In this document: piece after piece, positions 16,503 through 25,195 of the stretch
How the letters are laid out: each line of letters opens with the position of its first letter
Numbering within the stretch: the stretch's first letter is position 1
From: Kitasatospora griseola
GTDB lineage: Bacteria > Actinomycetota > Actinomycetes > Streptomycetales > Streptomycetaceae
DNA: 39,471 nucleotides
Assembly (NCBI RefSeq): GCF_014648555.1
Contig: NZ_BMRI01000047.1
Coordinates: 1 to 39,471 of the forward strand
Reading direction: 5' to 3'
Program-made: the position numbers and the translations under genes
The notes under the pieces: generated by a model
Databases searched by the model: none
The model's input: only the letters and a program-made list of their open reading frames with translations
What the model was told of the DNA's origin: nothing

Positions 16503-16763
16503 ACGGAGGCCGCCCGCCTCTTCGAACAACATCAACCGGAACGCACCACCGAGCCGCTCCAACCCCAGATTCCCGGCCTCGGCCCGGAGCAGGAAGCGAA
16601 CGCCCGCCCCCGGGCCTGCCGGTCCCCGGCATCGGTCCGGCACCGCCACGGTCCTTCCGAGACCGGGGCCGGCGTGCCCCCCACGGTCCGCTCGACACCG
16701 ATCCCCTGGACCGCTCCACCGCCATCCACCGCCCCCGGCCACCGGTCCGTCCCTCGCCGCTGA
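16503..16763 (+). pseudogene. orphaned C-terminal tail of the DUF6884 gene
   Basis: In the same frame after TGA 16500-16502 comes TEAARLFEQHQPERTTEP and a Pro/Arg/Ser/Thr-rich tail ending GHRSVPRR before TGA 16761-16763, 21 bases in front of the next gene. Most neighbours carry exactly this kind of ending, so the stop probably arose by TGG to TGA (Trp) and severed the tail. UGA readthrough or a sequence error are alternatives. No independent start or ribosome site is seen. Confidence 0.55.
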
Positions 16764-16784
16764 CCAGAAAGACCACCCTCGCCC

Positions 16785-17541
16785 TTGTACATCGCTTCCT
16801 TCCACGACGCCCACGACGAACTCGACCTCGACGAGTTCGACGCGGCCGATGCCGAGTCGGCCCGGACCATCAACCGGCTGTTCCACCCCGAGAGTTCGCT
16901 GTGGATGATCGCGAAGCAGTGGGCGTCGGACACCCCGCACCGCCCAGGAGCGCGGTCGCACGACTACTTCCTCCTCGACGCATACGCCTCCTACGACGAG
17001 CGGCCTGGTGCACCGCAGATCGTCGCCGCCGGGCACCCGCACGGTCCGGGCCACCATGACCTCCCACGCACTGATCCCGCTGGCGCAGAACTGGCTGGTG
17101 GGCCGCGGGGCGGACCCCAGCAGGGTCTTGGAGCCGAAGGGGTGGAGCGATCCGCTGGATGCCGAGACCGAGCGGCTGGAGGACTTCTTGCGTGGCAGCG
17201 GCGAGAGGTTCGAGGTCCACGACACCTTCAGCCGCCACGAACCGCCGTACGAGACCTGGGTGATCGCCACCGACGCCCAGCAGACCTCCGACCCAACGGC
17301 GGAGGTCTTCTTCTGGCGGGTGCCCGACGAGAAGAGCCCCGCCTACACGGTTCGCCACGGGCAGTTCGACAACCTCAAAGCCGCGTACGAGTGGACCCGG
17401 GACACCTCCGCGCCCCTTCCGGCAGCCACTCGGGCCCAGGCGGCCCGGCATCGCGTCGCACCGCTCAAGCCCTCACCGACCAACTCGCCGACACCGCCGT
17501 CGGCCACCGATCCCAGCACCCGCCGGCGCCCCGGCCGCTGA
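16785..17541 (+). pseudogene. paralogue of genes at 6830 and 13619, frameshifted
   Basis: From TTG 16785 the frame reads YIASFHDAHDELDLDEFDAA to about 17020 and then departs from the family. Family text resumes one frame over at about 17035 (TSHALIPLAQNWLVGRGADP, ERLEDFLRGSGERF, YETWVIATDAQQ) and runs to the stop at 17541, ending STRRRPGR. A single extra base between about 17018 and 17045 explains it. An ATG at 17056 could start the distal part alone. Otherwise about 250 residues, like its relatives. Inactive unless the indel is an error. Confidence 0.68.
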
Positions 17542-17584
17542 CACCGGCGCTCGCTGCACCACCCCCACTCTGGAGTTGTCGCCC

Positions 17585-19168
17585 TTGCCCCACGCCTATC
17601 TGCCGCACCACGATCCCGACGTCGAAACCCTCGTCCGCCCCCGCTACCTCGCCGGCCCCGGCGACCGGGAGGCCGTCGACGCCGTCTTCGAGCCGCTGCG
17701 CGGCTGGCGGGTTGTGGCCCTCGGCCCGTATCTCACCGAGGTGGTCGCCACCAGCCCGTGCCACCGTGTTCGCGTCGGCTACCGCCCCGACCGGGAGCAG
17801 TCGTGGCAGGTCACCGCGGCCCTGGACCCGTTCGCCGTCCCCACCTGGCGCGGCGGATTCAGCCGAGCCACCCCGCCGGAGATCGTCGGGGCGTTCCTCG
17901 GAGCGCTTTCCGACTCCCTGCAGTACGACGCGGTCAGCGACACCACGGGCACCTTCGTGTCGCTGGAGGGCACACTCGCCGACGCCAACGAGGCTCATTC
18001 CGAGGCGGGTTGGCCGACGGTCTGCGCCGACGGCCGCTGGCTGACCACCTCGGACGACGGCGAGGTCGAGTACGAGGTCGGCCCGCTCGTCGATCCGGCC
18101 GTCGAGATGGCCTCCGATGTGCAGAGCGGCTTCACCTGGCGCGTCGCATCGGGCGACCCGGACGTGGGCTGGACCGCAGGTTTCAGCTCGTGCACGCCGC
18201 TGCACCTGATCGCGGCCGTGAACGGCGCCGTCGCCGACAGCAGCCCGCTCGTCCGCACCAGCGACGACTTGCCTCAGCGGGTGGTCGTCCGCGCCCTCGC
18301 CGAGCAGGCCGAGGTCGACCGGCGCGAAGCCGAGGCCCGCGCAGCGCTGCCGACCGCGGCCGAACTCCTCGCCGACGGGAACGGCCTGGAGACCCCGGTG
18401 GCCGTCAACCCGCTGTACCTGGCCGGGCCCGGCCAGGTCGAGCGGGCGGTAGCGGCCCTGACCAGCGAGGCGGGCTGGCGGTCCGCGACCTTTCGCAGCG
18501 GCCAGCTGTGGGAGAGCGACTGCCGGACCGTCCGCGTCGCACACCTTCCCGAGCGGACCCGGGACGCCTGGCAGATCACCGCGCTGGCCGGCCCACTGGG
18601 CATGCCCACGTGGAAGGCCAACTTCAGCTACAAGACGCCAGCCGAGGTCCTCGGCGAGGTGACCCGACTCGTCGCCGAGACCGTGACCGGCGACGCCCGG
18701 CTGGCCGACAGCGAGTACGTCTCGCCCTTCGAGCTGGACCGGCACGGTTGGACGAGCCGGACCGCCAGTGTGTGGACCACCTTCAGCGCGCCGGACCCGA
18801 AGGTCGTGCTCCAGCACAACTCGGCCGAGTTCGGGCGCTACGAGGAGCTGGAGGGCCAGGCTCCTCCCTCGTGGACGCTCACCGCGGGCATCGACGACTG
18901 GTTCTGTGCCTGGTCCGCGGACTTCACCAGCAGCACGCCGTCGTACCTGGTCACGGCAGCGGCCCTCACCGCCGTCGACCCGGCCCCGGTGCTGCGGACC
19001 CGCCGGTCGCTGCCCGAGATGCACCTGCCGTACTTGCAGGTCGTCGCGGCGAGCACCGGCCGCTCCAGCGCCGCCCGCTCGGGTACCGCCCCGGCCTCCC
19101 GCGGCCCCTCGCCCGATCCGGCCGGACCGCAGCTGCCCACGGTCGCGGACCGGGGGCGGCTGCGGTGA
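17585..19168 (+). CDS. four-repeat DUF317 protein
   Basis: 527 residues from TTG 17585, 9 bases after GGAG (17572-17575); TTG 17576 is too close to it. DUF317 units can be seen four times. Two full ones begin VRPRYLAGPGD and VNPLYLAGPGQ, with a GW in the middle and closing FSRATPPEIV and FSYKTPAEVL. Two partial ones close with GFSSCTPLHLI and DFTSSTPSYLV. DUF317 is almost confined to Streptomyces and relatives and its function is unknown; the repeats suggest a beta-rich binding scaffold. A short disordered tail (TGRSSAARSG) ends RGRLR. The stop overlaps the next GTG. Confidence 0.83.
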   Translation: MPHAYLPHHDPDVETLVRPRYLAGPGDREAVDAVFEPLRGWRVVALGPYLTEVVATSPCHRVRVGYRPDREQSWQVTAALDPFAVPTWRGGFSRATPPEIVGAFLGALSDSLQYDAVSDTTGTFVSLEGTLADANEAHSEAGWPTVCADGRWLTTSDDGEVEYEVGPLVDPAVEMASDVQSGFTWRVASGDPDVGWTAGFSSCTPLHLIAAVNGAVADSSPLVRTSDDLPQRVVVRALAEQAEVDRREAEARAALPTAAELLADGNGLETPVAVNPLYLAGPGQVERAVAALTSEAGWRSATFRSGQLWESDCRTVRVAHLPERTRDAWQITALAGPLGMPTWKANFSYKTPAEVLGEVTRLVAETVTGDARLADSEYVSPFELDRHGWTSRTASVWTTFSAPDPKVVLQHNSAEFGRYEELEGQAPPSWTLTAGIDDWFCAWSADFTSSTPSYLVTAAALTAVDPAPVLRTRRSLPEMHLPYLQVVAASTGRSSAARSGTAPASRGPSPDPAGPQLPTVADRGRLR

Positions 19169-19740
19169 GGGACGACCGCGCCCTGGAGGCGTTCACCGAT
19201 CAGGTGGCCCGCCGGCTCCCCGGAACGTGGGAGCCGGTGCTCGCGGACGTGAGCCGGTCGGCGGCGCTGACCGAGGTGTACGAGCAGCTCTGGGACCTCG
19301 GGATCACCCAGTGGGCCCTGCTGGAGTTCGTCAACGACCGTCTCGGGATGCTGCGTGACAGCCAGGGCCGGGAGCTGGTCGTGCTCCCGCGCCCGCTCCG
19401 CCCGGGCCGCTACCTGATCGCACCGCTCGTCCCCACCGGCACGGATCCCGGCACGGTGGAGGACCTGACGCCGTTCGGCGTCAGCGTCAGCGGGTCACCG
19501 GCCCGAGCGGCCGAGACGGTCCGCCGCAGGCTCCTGCCCCGTCTCGACCACGCACTGCTGCTGGTCGAGGAACGCGGGCTCTGCCCCGGACCGCCCGCCG
19601 ACGACGGGCACCGCCGGGTCCGCGCGGCCACTGCCCGCACGAGCCTGCCCACCGGCACTGCACCGGCCGTCGTCTTCTCCGCCGGGCCCCTGCGCCCGGC
19701 CATCCCGCATTCGGGCCGAGGCCGAGTCCCGGCCCCCTGA
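19165..19740 (+). CDS. hypothetical protein, related to gene at 36961
   Basis: 191 residues from GTG 19165, overlapping the DUF317 gene's stop. It begins FTDQVARRLPGTWEPVLADV and continues with a helical then beta-like segment (GRYLIAPLVPTG) and RRRLLPRLDHALLLVEERG. The N-terminal portion of the minus-strand gene starting at 36961 has the same order (ALAARLPGAWTAEH, then LLPLHDRLQARHRLALLEEA), so the two are distant paralogues. The tail RVRAATARTSLPTG resembles its neighbours but ends GRVPAP. Coupling to DUF317 suggests a shared role; none is known. Confidence 0.75.
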   Translation: MRDDRALEAFTDQVARRLPGTWEPVLADVSRSAALTEVYEQLWDLGITQWALLEFVNDRLGMLRDSQGRELVVLPRPLRPGRYLIAPLVPTGTDPGTVEDLTPFGVSVSGSPARAAETVRRRLLPRLDHALLLVEERGLCPGPPADDGHRRVRAATARTSLPTGTAPAVVFSAGPLRPAIPHSGRGRVPAP

Positions 19741-19753
19741 CCGAACGAGATCT

Positions 19754-20533
19754 GTGCCCACTGCCTCCCTCGCACCCACCGACCCGCTCCTCGCCGTCCG
19801 CCCCGTCCACCTCGCCGGGCCCGGCGACACCGACCTGCCCTCCCTCCTCACCACCGAGCACGGCTGGTTCCGCCCCTACAACTCACCCACCCACGTATTC
19901 CTCGTAAGCGGCACCACCGGCATCGCGCTCTCCAACGGATCGGGCACGGCCCCGCTGTCCCTCACCGGGATCGGCTGGTCGATCGGCTTCTGCCACCAGG
20001 TGCCGGCCGAGATCACCCGGGCCCTGCTCGACGAAGCCGCCGCCGGCACCCGCCACACCCCAGGCTTCCCCACCAGCACGGGCCGCCTTGTCGGCCACCA
20101 CGCCCGCGCGGAACTGCTCGCGGCCGGCTGGTCCGGACACCACCGGGACGGCTACGAGCTGGTCTCCGCCCCGGACCGCCGCGCGGCCCTCACCTTCCCG
20201 CTGGAGGCCCCCAGCAGCGAGGTGATGCTGACCGGCGCCGCCGACACCGGAACCTGGACCATCAGGTTCACCGCGATGGCCCCCGAGCCGCTGCTGACCA
20301 CCGCCGTCCGCGCCCTCCTGGGCCCCGCCGTCCGCCGGGCAGACCAGCTGCCGGCCCGCCACCGGAACCTGCTGACCACCCAGCCCGTCACGGAGCAGCT
20401 GTCACACAACGGTCGCTCCGGTGCCGCCCGCAGCGCCGGCCTCCGGCCCTTGCCCGCCACGCCGCAGTCCGCCGGCCAGCCGCGCACCGCCGGTGCCGCA
20501 TCGGTGCTGGCCCCGCGGCGCCGCCCGTCCTGA
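19754..20533 (+). CDS. DUF317 protein
   Basis: 259 residues from GTG 19754. The first repeat reads AVRPVHLAGPGDTDL, then HGWFRP and FCHQVPAEITRALLDEA; a second, more divergent unit contains LLAAGWSGHHRDGYEL and FTAMAPEPLLTTAVRAL. This is the short, two-unit version of the four-unit proteins beside it. The tail contains GRSGAARSAGLRPLP and ends APRRRPS. Soluble, no signal peptide. Function unknown. Confidence 0.8.
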   Translation: MPTASLAPTDPLLAVRPVHLAGPGDTDLPSLLTTEHGWFRPYNSPTHVFLVSGTTGIALSNGSGTAPLSLTGIGWSIGFCHQVPAEITRALLDEAAAGTRHTPGFPTSTGRLVGHHARAELLAAGWSGHHRDGYELVSAPDRRAALTFPLEAPSSEVMLTGAADTGTWTIRFTAMAPEPLLTTAVRALLGPAVRRADQLPARHRNLLTTQPVTEQLSHNGRSGAARSAGLRPLPATPQSAGQPRTAGAASVLAPRRRPS

Positions 20534-20562
20534 CCCCGCCCCTGCGCTCCTGGAGACCTCCC

Positions 20563-22191
20563 CTGCCCGCCGAACCCGATGCCGACGACCTGGTCGCCGT
20601 CCGCCCGTTGGAACTCGCCGGGCCCGGTACCGCGCCGTTCGACCTCCTGCACCACCTCACCTCCGAGTACGGGTGGCGCATCGCTGGCGACGGCGAGAAC
20701 CCCCAGCTGGAGAGCCCGTGCGGCCGGCTTCGCCTGCAGCACGGCACCTTCCAGTCCGGCAACCTCCTGCTGGACGACAACTGGATGCTCACGGCCCGCG
20801 AGGCACCGGACTTCGAGTGGTTGTGGTGGGCGTGCTTCAGCCCCCAGACACCGCACGAACTCACCTACGGCGTCGTCCTGGAGACCGCCCGTCGCCTGGA
20901 CACCGAGCCCAGCAGTGTCCTGACCGGACGCGCCGAGGCGGACGACGCGGCCGACCTGCTCACCGCTGCCGGCTGGCAGGAGAGGGAGCACCCCCTTCCC
21001 GGCGCCCGGATGATCACTCCGACCGGCAACACCGGTGCCGCGCACACCTTCGAACTCCCTGAGCGGGCGCTGTCGTTCAACATGCTCAACACGAGTTCCG
21101 AACTGGCCTGGTCGATCTCCATGTCGCCCCGGACACCGGAGGCGCTCCTGCGCGTCACGGCGACGGCATTGGTCGAGAACTCGGCAGTGCGCCGCCGCAG
21201 CGAGATCCCCGCCCACCACGCTGAACGGGTCTCGACCGCGCCGGCGCACTCAGCACTCCCCCCGCGCTGGACAGGTCCGTTGCCCGGCCTCGACGGTGAC
21301 CAGGCGCTCGCGTCGGCCGGTCCGGACGGGGCCGCAGTCGGACAGCCCAGCCCGGCAGCAGCGCTGGTCGCGGTCACCCCGCGCCACTACGCCGGTCCGA
21401 GTGCCAACGCCGTCAAACGCCTTCGGCACCGTCTCGAGGCCGAGGGCTGGGTCCGCGGAGATGGCATCCTCACCAGCGCGTGCGGCCGGCTGGGGATCGC
21501 CTGGCCCACCGAGTCGACCAAGCCGCGGGGCTGGGCGGTCGAGAGGTCGCACGAGCCCTGGCGGATCTGGGGATCCCAGCGCCGCGGCGCGGGCGTCGCC
21601 TGGCGGGTCACCGGGTGGCGACTGGTCCCCCAGGAGGTGATCGACGGTCTGCTCGACGAGGCCGCCTTGATGTTGGAGGAGGCCGACACCGCAGGCCGGG
21701 CACCGTTCGAGGCCGGTGTCCTCGGCCTCGGGTTCCTGCCTCTGGCAGCTGCGGGCTGGAACAGTGAGGTCACGCCCAAGGGCTCTGCCTCCTTCGAGTC
21801 GCCCGACGGATTCCTCAGCGCGCGGTGCGGCCCCCCGGATGCCCTGTACGAACTGCGCGGGCGACCGGCAGCCCGCATCTCCTGCCGGAGGGCGCTCGGA
21901 TTCTGGGAGGTCGAGATCAGCGCGAACACCCCCTCCCGCCTCGCCGACGCGCTGTGCCGGACCGTCGCCGACCCCTCGCCCCTGATCCGAAACTCCGACC
22001 ACCTACGCCTCGACGCGACCGACCGCGAGGTCGTCGTCGTCACCCCGGTCACCGCGCAGTCCCTCACCGCCTCCACCCGCCGAGTCGCGGCGGTCACCCG
22101 ATCGCTCCCCGCTCTCGCTGCTGCGGGCACTGCGGAGTCGGCGGCCCGCCCGGGCTCCGGCCCCCGGCCTCCGAGCCCCCCGCGTCGGTGA
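20563..22191 (+). CDS. four-repeat DUF317 protein, apparent CUG start
   Basis: 542 residues. GGAG (20552-20555) is followed after 7 bases by CTG 20563, giving M-P-A-E-P-D-A-D-D in front of the conserved VAVRPLELAGPG; TTG 20608 would start inside the repeat. Repeat landmarks: FSPQTPHELTYG, SMSPRTPEALLR, VTPRHYAGPSA with WRVTGWRLVPQEVIDGLLDEA, and EISANTPSRLADALCR. It is a tandem duplicate of the next gene, with matching order and many identical segments. The tail contains RRVAAVTRSLPALAA and ends PSPPRR. Confidence 0.8.
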   Translation: MPAEPDADDLVAVRPLELAGPGTAPFDLLHHLTSEYGWRIAGDGENPQLESPCGRLRLQHGTFQSGNLLLDDNWMLTAREAPDFEWLWWACFSPQTPHELTYGVVLETARRLDTEPSSVLTGRAEADDAADLLTAAGWQEREHPLPGARMITPTGNTGAAHTFELPERALSFNMLNTSSELAWSISMSPRTPEALLRVTATALVENSAVRRRSEIPAHHAERVSTAPAHSALPPRWTGPLPGLDGDQALASAGPDGAAVGQPSPAAALVAVTPRHYAGPSANAVKRLRHRLEAEGWVRGDGILTSACGRLGIAWPTESTKPRGWAVERSHEPWRIWGSQRRGAGVAWRVTGWRLVPQEVIDGLLDEAALMLEEADTAGRAPFEAGVLGLGFLPLAAAGWNSEVTPKGSASFESPDGFLSARCGPPDALYELRGRPAARISCRRALGFWEVEISANTPSRLADALCRTVADPSPLIRNSDHLRLDATDREVVVVTPVTAQSLTASTRRVAAVTRSLPALAAAGTAESAARPGSGPRPPSPPRR

Positions 22192-22258
22192 GACCTCCGG
22201 CCCGCGCCGGACCGAACTCATCAGCAGCCTCGCCGTGCCCCTGCTCCCGGAGACCTCC

Positions 22259-23893
22259 TTGACCACCGAGACCGAGATCGACCCATTGGTCGCCGTCCGC
22301 CCGTTGGAACTCGCCGGCTCCGGAACTCCGCCCGGTGACCTGGGCGACCACCTCATCAGCGCGTACGGGTGGGAGCACAATCCGGACAGCACCCTCGAGG
22401 AACCCGTGCTCGTCAGCCCCTGCCGTCGCATGGAACTGGAGCGAGGCGACTTCCCCCTCGGCCGCACCATCCTCCACAACTACTGGAAGCTCTCCGCCTA
22501 CGACAGCGGGGAGCCGGACGCCACGGAACTCTGGTGCGCGTGGTTCAGCCCCAGGACGCCCTACGAACTCACCCACGGCCTCGTCCTGGCCGCCGCTGGC
22601 CGACTCGACAACGACCCGGCCAGCGTCCTGGCCGACCGGAGGGCCGGCGACGACATCGCGCAGATCCTCTCCGACGCCGGGTGGACGATCAAACAGGGCC
22701 CGTGGCGCACCTTCATCCATTCACCCGCCGGTGAGACCGCCGTACAGCACCAGCCGGAGCTTCCCGAGCGCGCCCTCGCCTTCCGCATGAACAACACCAG
22801 CTACGAGCTGGCATGGGACGTCATCACCTCGCCATGGGCTCCCGAGGCGCTCCTGCGTACGGCCTCGGTGATGCTGGCCTCGGACTCGGCACTGCGCCGC
22901 CGCAGCGAGATCCCCGCCCACCACCTGGCCCGGGTGACGATCGAACCCGCCGCCTCCGCCACCCTGCCGCGGTGGCACCCTCTGCTGGCGGCCCCGACCC
23001 TTCCGCCCGACCTGGAGAACCCACTGCCGACTGCTCCTGCCCCAATCACCGTCGAACCGTCGCACGGAACCGACCCTGAACCGGCCCTGGTCACCGTGAC
23101 CCCCCGCCACTATGCCGGCCCCGGCCGAGGCGGTGCCGAGCAGATCAAGGGGCATCTCGTCTCCCTGGGCTGGACGTTGGGCAACACGTCGATGACCAGC
23201 CCGTGCGGCAGGCTCGGCGTCGCCTGGCCCGATGACACCGATGACTGGGCACGTCGGAGCGCCGCCTGGCGAATCTGGGGCGCCCAGCGCCGAGGAGCGA
23301 GCGTCGCTTGGCGCATCACCAGCGGTGATCTGGTCCCGCCCGAGCTGATCGCCGGCGTCGTCGACGAGGCACTCGCCATGCTGGAGGAAGCCGGACCGGA
23401 TTCGCGCAGCCCGTTCCAGGCTGGTGTCCTCGGCCTGGGCTTCCTGCCCCTGGCCGAGGCCGGGTGGAGGAACGCCGTCGAGCCCCGCGGCGCCGTCACC
23501 TTCCACTCTCCCGACGGCTACGTCGCCGCCCACTGCGACGTCCCCACAGCTCTCCACGACCTGCGCGGCAAGCCTGCCGCCCGCATCACGTGCCACCGCG
23601 TGCTCGGCCACTGGATAGCGGAGATCAGCGCGAACACCCCCTCACGCCTCGCTGCCGCCCTCTGCCGCGACCTCGCCTCCCCTGAACCCCTGCTGCGCAG
23701 CACCACCGGCCTCCACCTCGACGCGACCGACCGGAAGGTCGCCATCGTCACCCCGGTCACCGCCGACGGCCGGGCCACCCCGTCGGAGCGGCGGGCCGCC
23801 GCCCTCTCCGGCAGCGCGCCGACATCGGCTGCACCTACACCCAGCTCCCCGGCCACCACTGCCCCACCGCCCCCGCGGAAGCCCGTCCGCTGA
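22259..23893 (+). CDS. four-repeat DUF317 protein, tandem duplicate of previous gene
   Basis: 544 residues from TTG 22259, 6 bases after CCGGAG (GTG 22235 is the upstream alternative). It shares VAVRPLELAG, ELPERALAFRMNNTSYELAW, RRRSEIPAHH, WRIWGAQRRGASVAWRI, FQAGVLGLGFLPLAEAGW and EISANTPSRLAAALCR with the preceding gene; the linkers and tails differ. The duplication seems fairly old because synonymous and linker positions have diverged. The tail (ERRAAALSGSAPTS) ends PPRKPVR. Function unknown. Confidence 0.82.
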   Translation: MTTETEIDPLVAVRPLELAGSGTPPGDLGDHLISAYGWEHNPDSTLEEPVLVSPCRRMELERGDFPLGRTILHNYWKLSAYDSGEPDATELWCAWFSPRTPYELTHGLVLAAAGRLDNDPASVLADRRAGDDIAQILSDAGWTIKQGPWRTFIHSPAGETAVQHQPELPERALAFRMNNTSYELAWDVITSPWAPEALLRTASVMLASDSALRRRSEIPAHHLARVTIEPAASATLPRWHPLLAAPTLPPDLENPLPTAPAPITVEPSHGTDPEPALVTVTPRHYAGPGRGGAEQIKGHLVSLGWTLGNTSMTSPCGRLGVAWPDDTDDWARRSAAWRIWGAQRRGASVAWRITSGDLVPPELIAGVVDEALAMLEEAGPDSRSPFQAGVLGLGFLPLAEAGWRNAVEPRGAVTFHSPDGYVAAHCDVPTALHDLRGKPAARITCHRVLGHWIAEISANTPSRLAAALCRDLASPEPLLRSTTGLHLDATDRKVAIVTPVTADGRATPSERRAAALSGSAPTSAAPTPSSPATTAPPPPRKPVR

Positions 23894-23944
23894 TCACCGG
23901 GGTGCGGTGCACCCGCCTGCGTCAACCCCTAGGAGGTTCCCCGC

Positions 23945-25195
23945 TTGACCAACCCCGCACCGCCCACCGCTACAGCACACGCCAGGCCCGGCGAGCTGCG
24001 GGCCAAGATCGCCCGCCTGCTGGCCGACCGGCCGGCGGACGCGCTCACCACCGGGCAAATATCCAAGGAGCTGGGCCACTCCAGCGGTGCCGTCGTGCAA
24101 GCGGTCGAGACGCTGGTGAAACGCGGCGAGGCCGACCGGGTCGGCACCGGAAAGCAGTTCCGCGCGAACGCGAAGACCGCTGCAGCCGGGCGGACCCCGG
24201 TAATCAGTCCACCGGGAACCCACTCTCCCCGCGCTGCTGCAGCCACGGCCCGCACGACCGCACCTGCACCTGCACCCGCACCCGCACCCGCACCCGCACC
24301 CGCACCCGCACCCGCACCGAAGCAGACCGGCCCGATCCGCCGCGCGGGAGGACAGCTCTACCACCCCCGAGAGCTGGCCGACCTTCCCGACGTCGAAGCG
24401 CTGGCGCGTCTACGCGACGCCGACATACCGGTGCTGCTCTACGGTCCCCCGGGCACCGGCAAGACGTCCCTGGTGGAGGCCGCTTTCCCCGACCTGCTCA
24501 CCGTCGCTGGCGACGGCGACACCACGGTCGGCGATCTGATCGGCGAGTACACGCAGGACGATGACGGCAAGTACGTCTTCCAGTACGGCCCGTTGGTCAC
24601 CGCGATGACCGAGGGCCGTGCCCTGCTGATCGACGACGCCACTCTGATCTCCCCCAAAGTGATGGCGTCCTTGTACCCGGCCATGGACGGACGCCGGCAG
24701 ATCCAGGTCAAGGCTCATAAGGGCGAGACCATCCAGGCCAAGGCCGGCTTCTTCGTCGTGGCGGGCCACAATCCAGGCGTCCACGGGGCGGTTTTGACGG
24801 AGGCGCTCGCTAGTCGTTTCAGCGTGCAGATCCAGGTCGGCACGGATTACGACCTGGCTTTGGCGCTGCGGATCGATGCCCGGGTGGTCCGGGTTGCCCG
24901 AAACCTCGCCAAGCAGGTTGAAGTCGGAGAGCTGGGCTGGGCGCCCCAGCTGCGGGAGCTGCTCAGCTACCAGAAGACGGAGGCCGTACTCGGTACCCGG
25001 GCAGCGCTCGCGAACCTGGTCGGAATCGCGCCCATCGAGGACCGCGACGCCGTCGCCGAGGCCGTCAGCAAGGCTGTCGGGGTCAAGCAGCTCGCGCCCC
25101 TCACCCTCGGCAAGCAGCTCTCCGCCGCGACCGCTCCAGCCGCCCGGCAGGCCCCGGGCAGCACCGCCTCCGCGAACCGGGGCCGCCAGCGATGA
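23945..25195 (+). CDS. winged-helix/MoxR-like AAA+ ATPase
   Basis: 416 residues from TTG 23945 with a strong AGGAGG 8 bases upstream. Residues 15-75 form a winged helix (ALTTGQISKELGHSSGAVVQ). An (Ala-Pro)10 linker follows (about 106-125), then an AAA+ module of the MoxR/AAA_5 kind: Walker A GPPGTGKT (about 167-174), Walker B ALLIDDA (about 226-232, Asp-Asp rather than Asp-Glu) and sensor-1 VVAGHNPG (about 272-278). MoxR ATPases remodel or activate partner proteins, usually one with a VWA domain, and the next gene overlaps it and encodes one. A DNA-binding N-terminus on a MoxR ATPase is unusual. The tail is short and ends NRGRQR. Confidence 0.87.
   Translation: MTNPAPPTATAHARPGELRAKIARLLADRPADALTTGQISKELGHSSGAVVQAVETLVKRGEADRVGTGKQFRANAKTAAAGRTPVISPPGTHSPRAAAATARTTAPAPAPAPAPAPAPAPAPAPKQTGPIRRAGGQLYHPRELADLPDVEALARLRDADIPVLLYGPPGTGKTSLVEAAFPDLLTVAGDGDTTVGDLIGEYTQDDDGKYVFQYGPLVTAMTEGRALLIDDATLISPKVMASLYPAMDGRRQIQVKAHKGETIQAKAGFFVVAGHNPGVHGAVLTEALASRFSVQIQVGTDYDLALALRIDARVVRVARNLAKQVEVGELGWAPQLRELLSYQKTEAVLGTRAALANLVGIAPIEDRDAVAEAVSKAVGVKQLAPLTLGKQLSAATAPAARQAPGSTASANRGRQR
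24261..24320 (+). repeat. CACCCG hexanucleotide tandem repeat
   Basis: About nine to ten head-to-tail 6-base units (two CACCTG, then CACCCG copies), in frame, encoding the Ala-Pro linker between the winged helix and the ATPase. Gain or loss of a unit keeps the frame and changes linker length by two residues. Confidence 0.9.
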
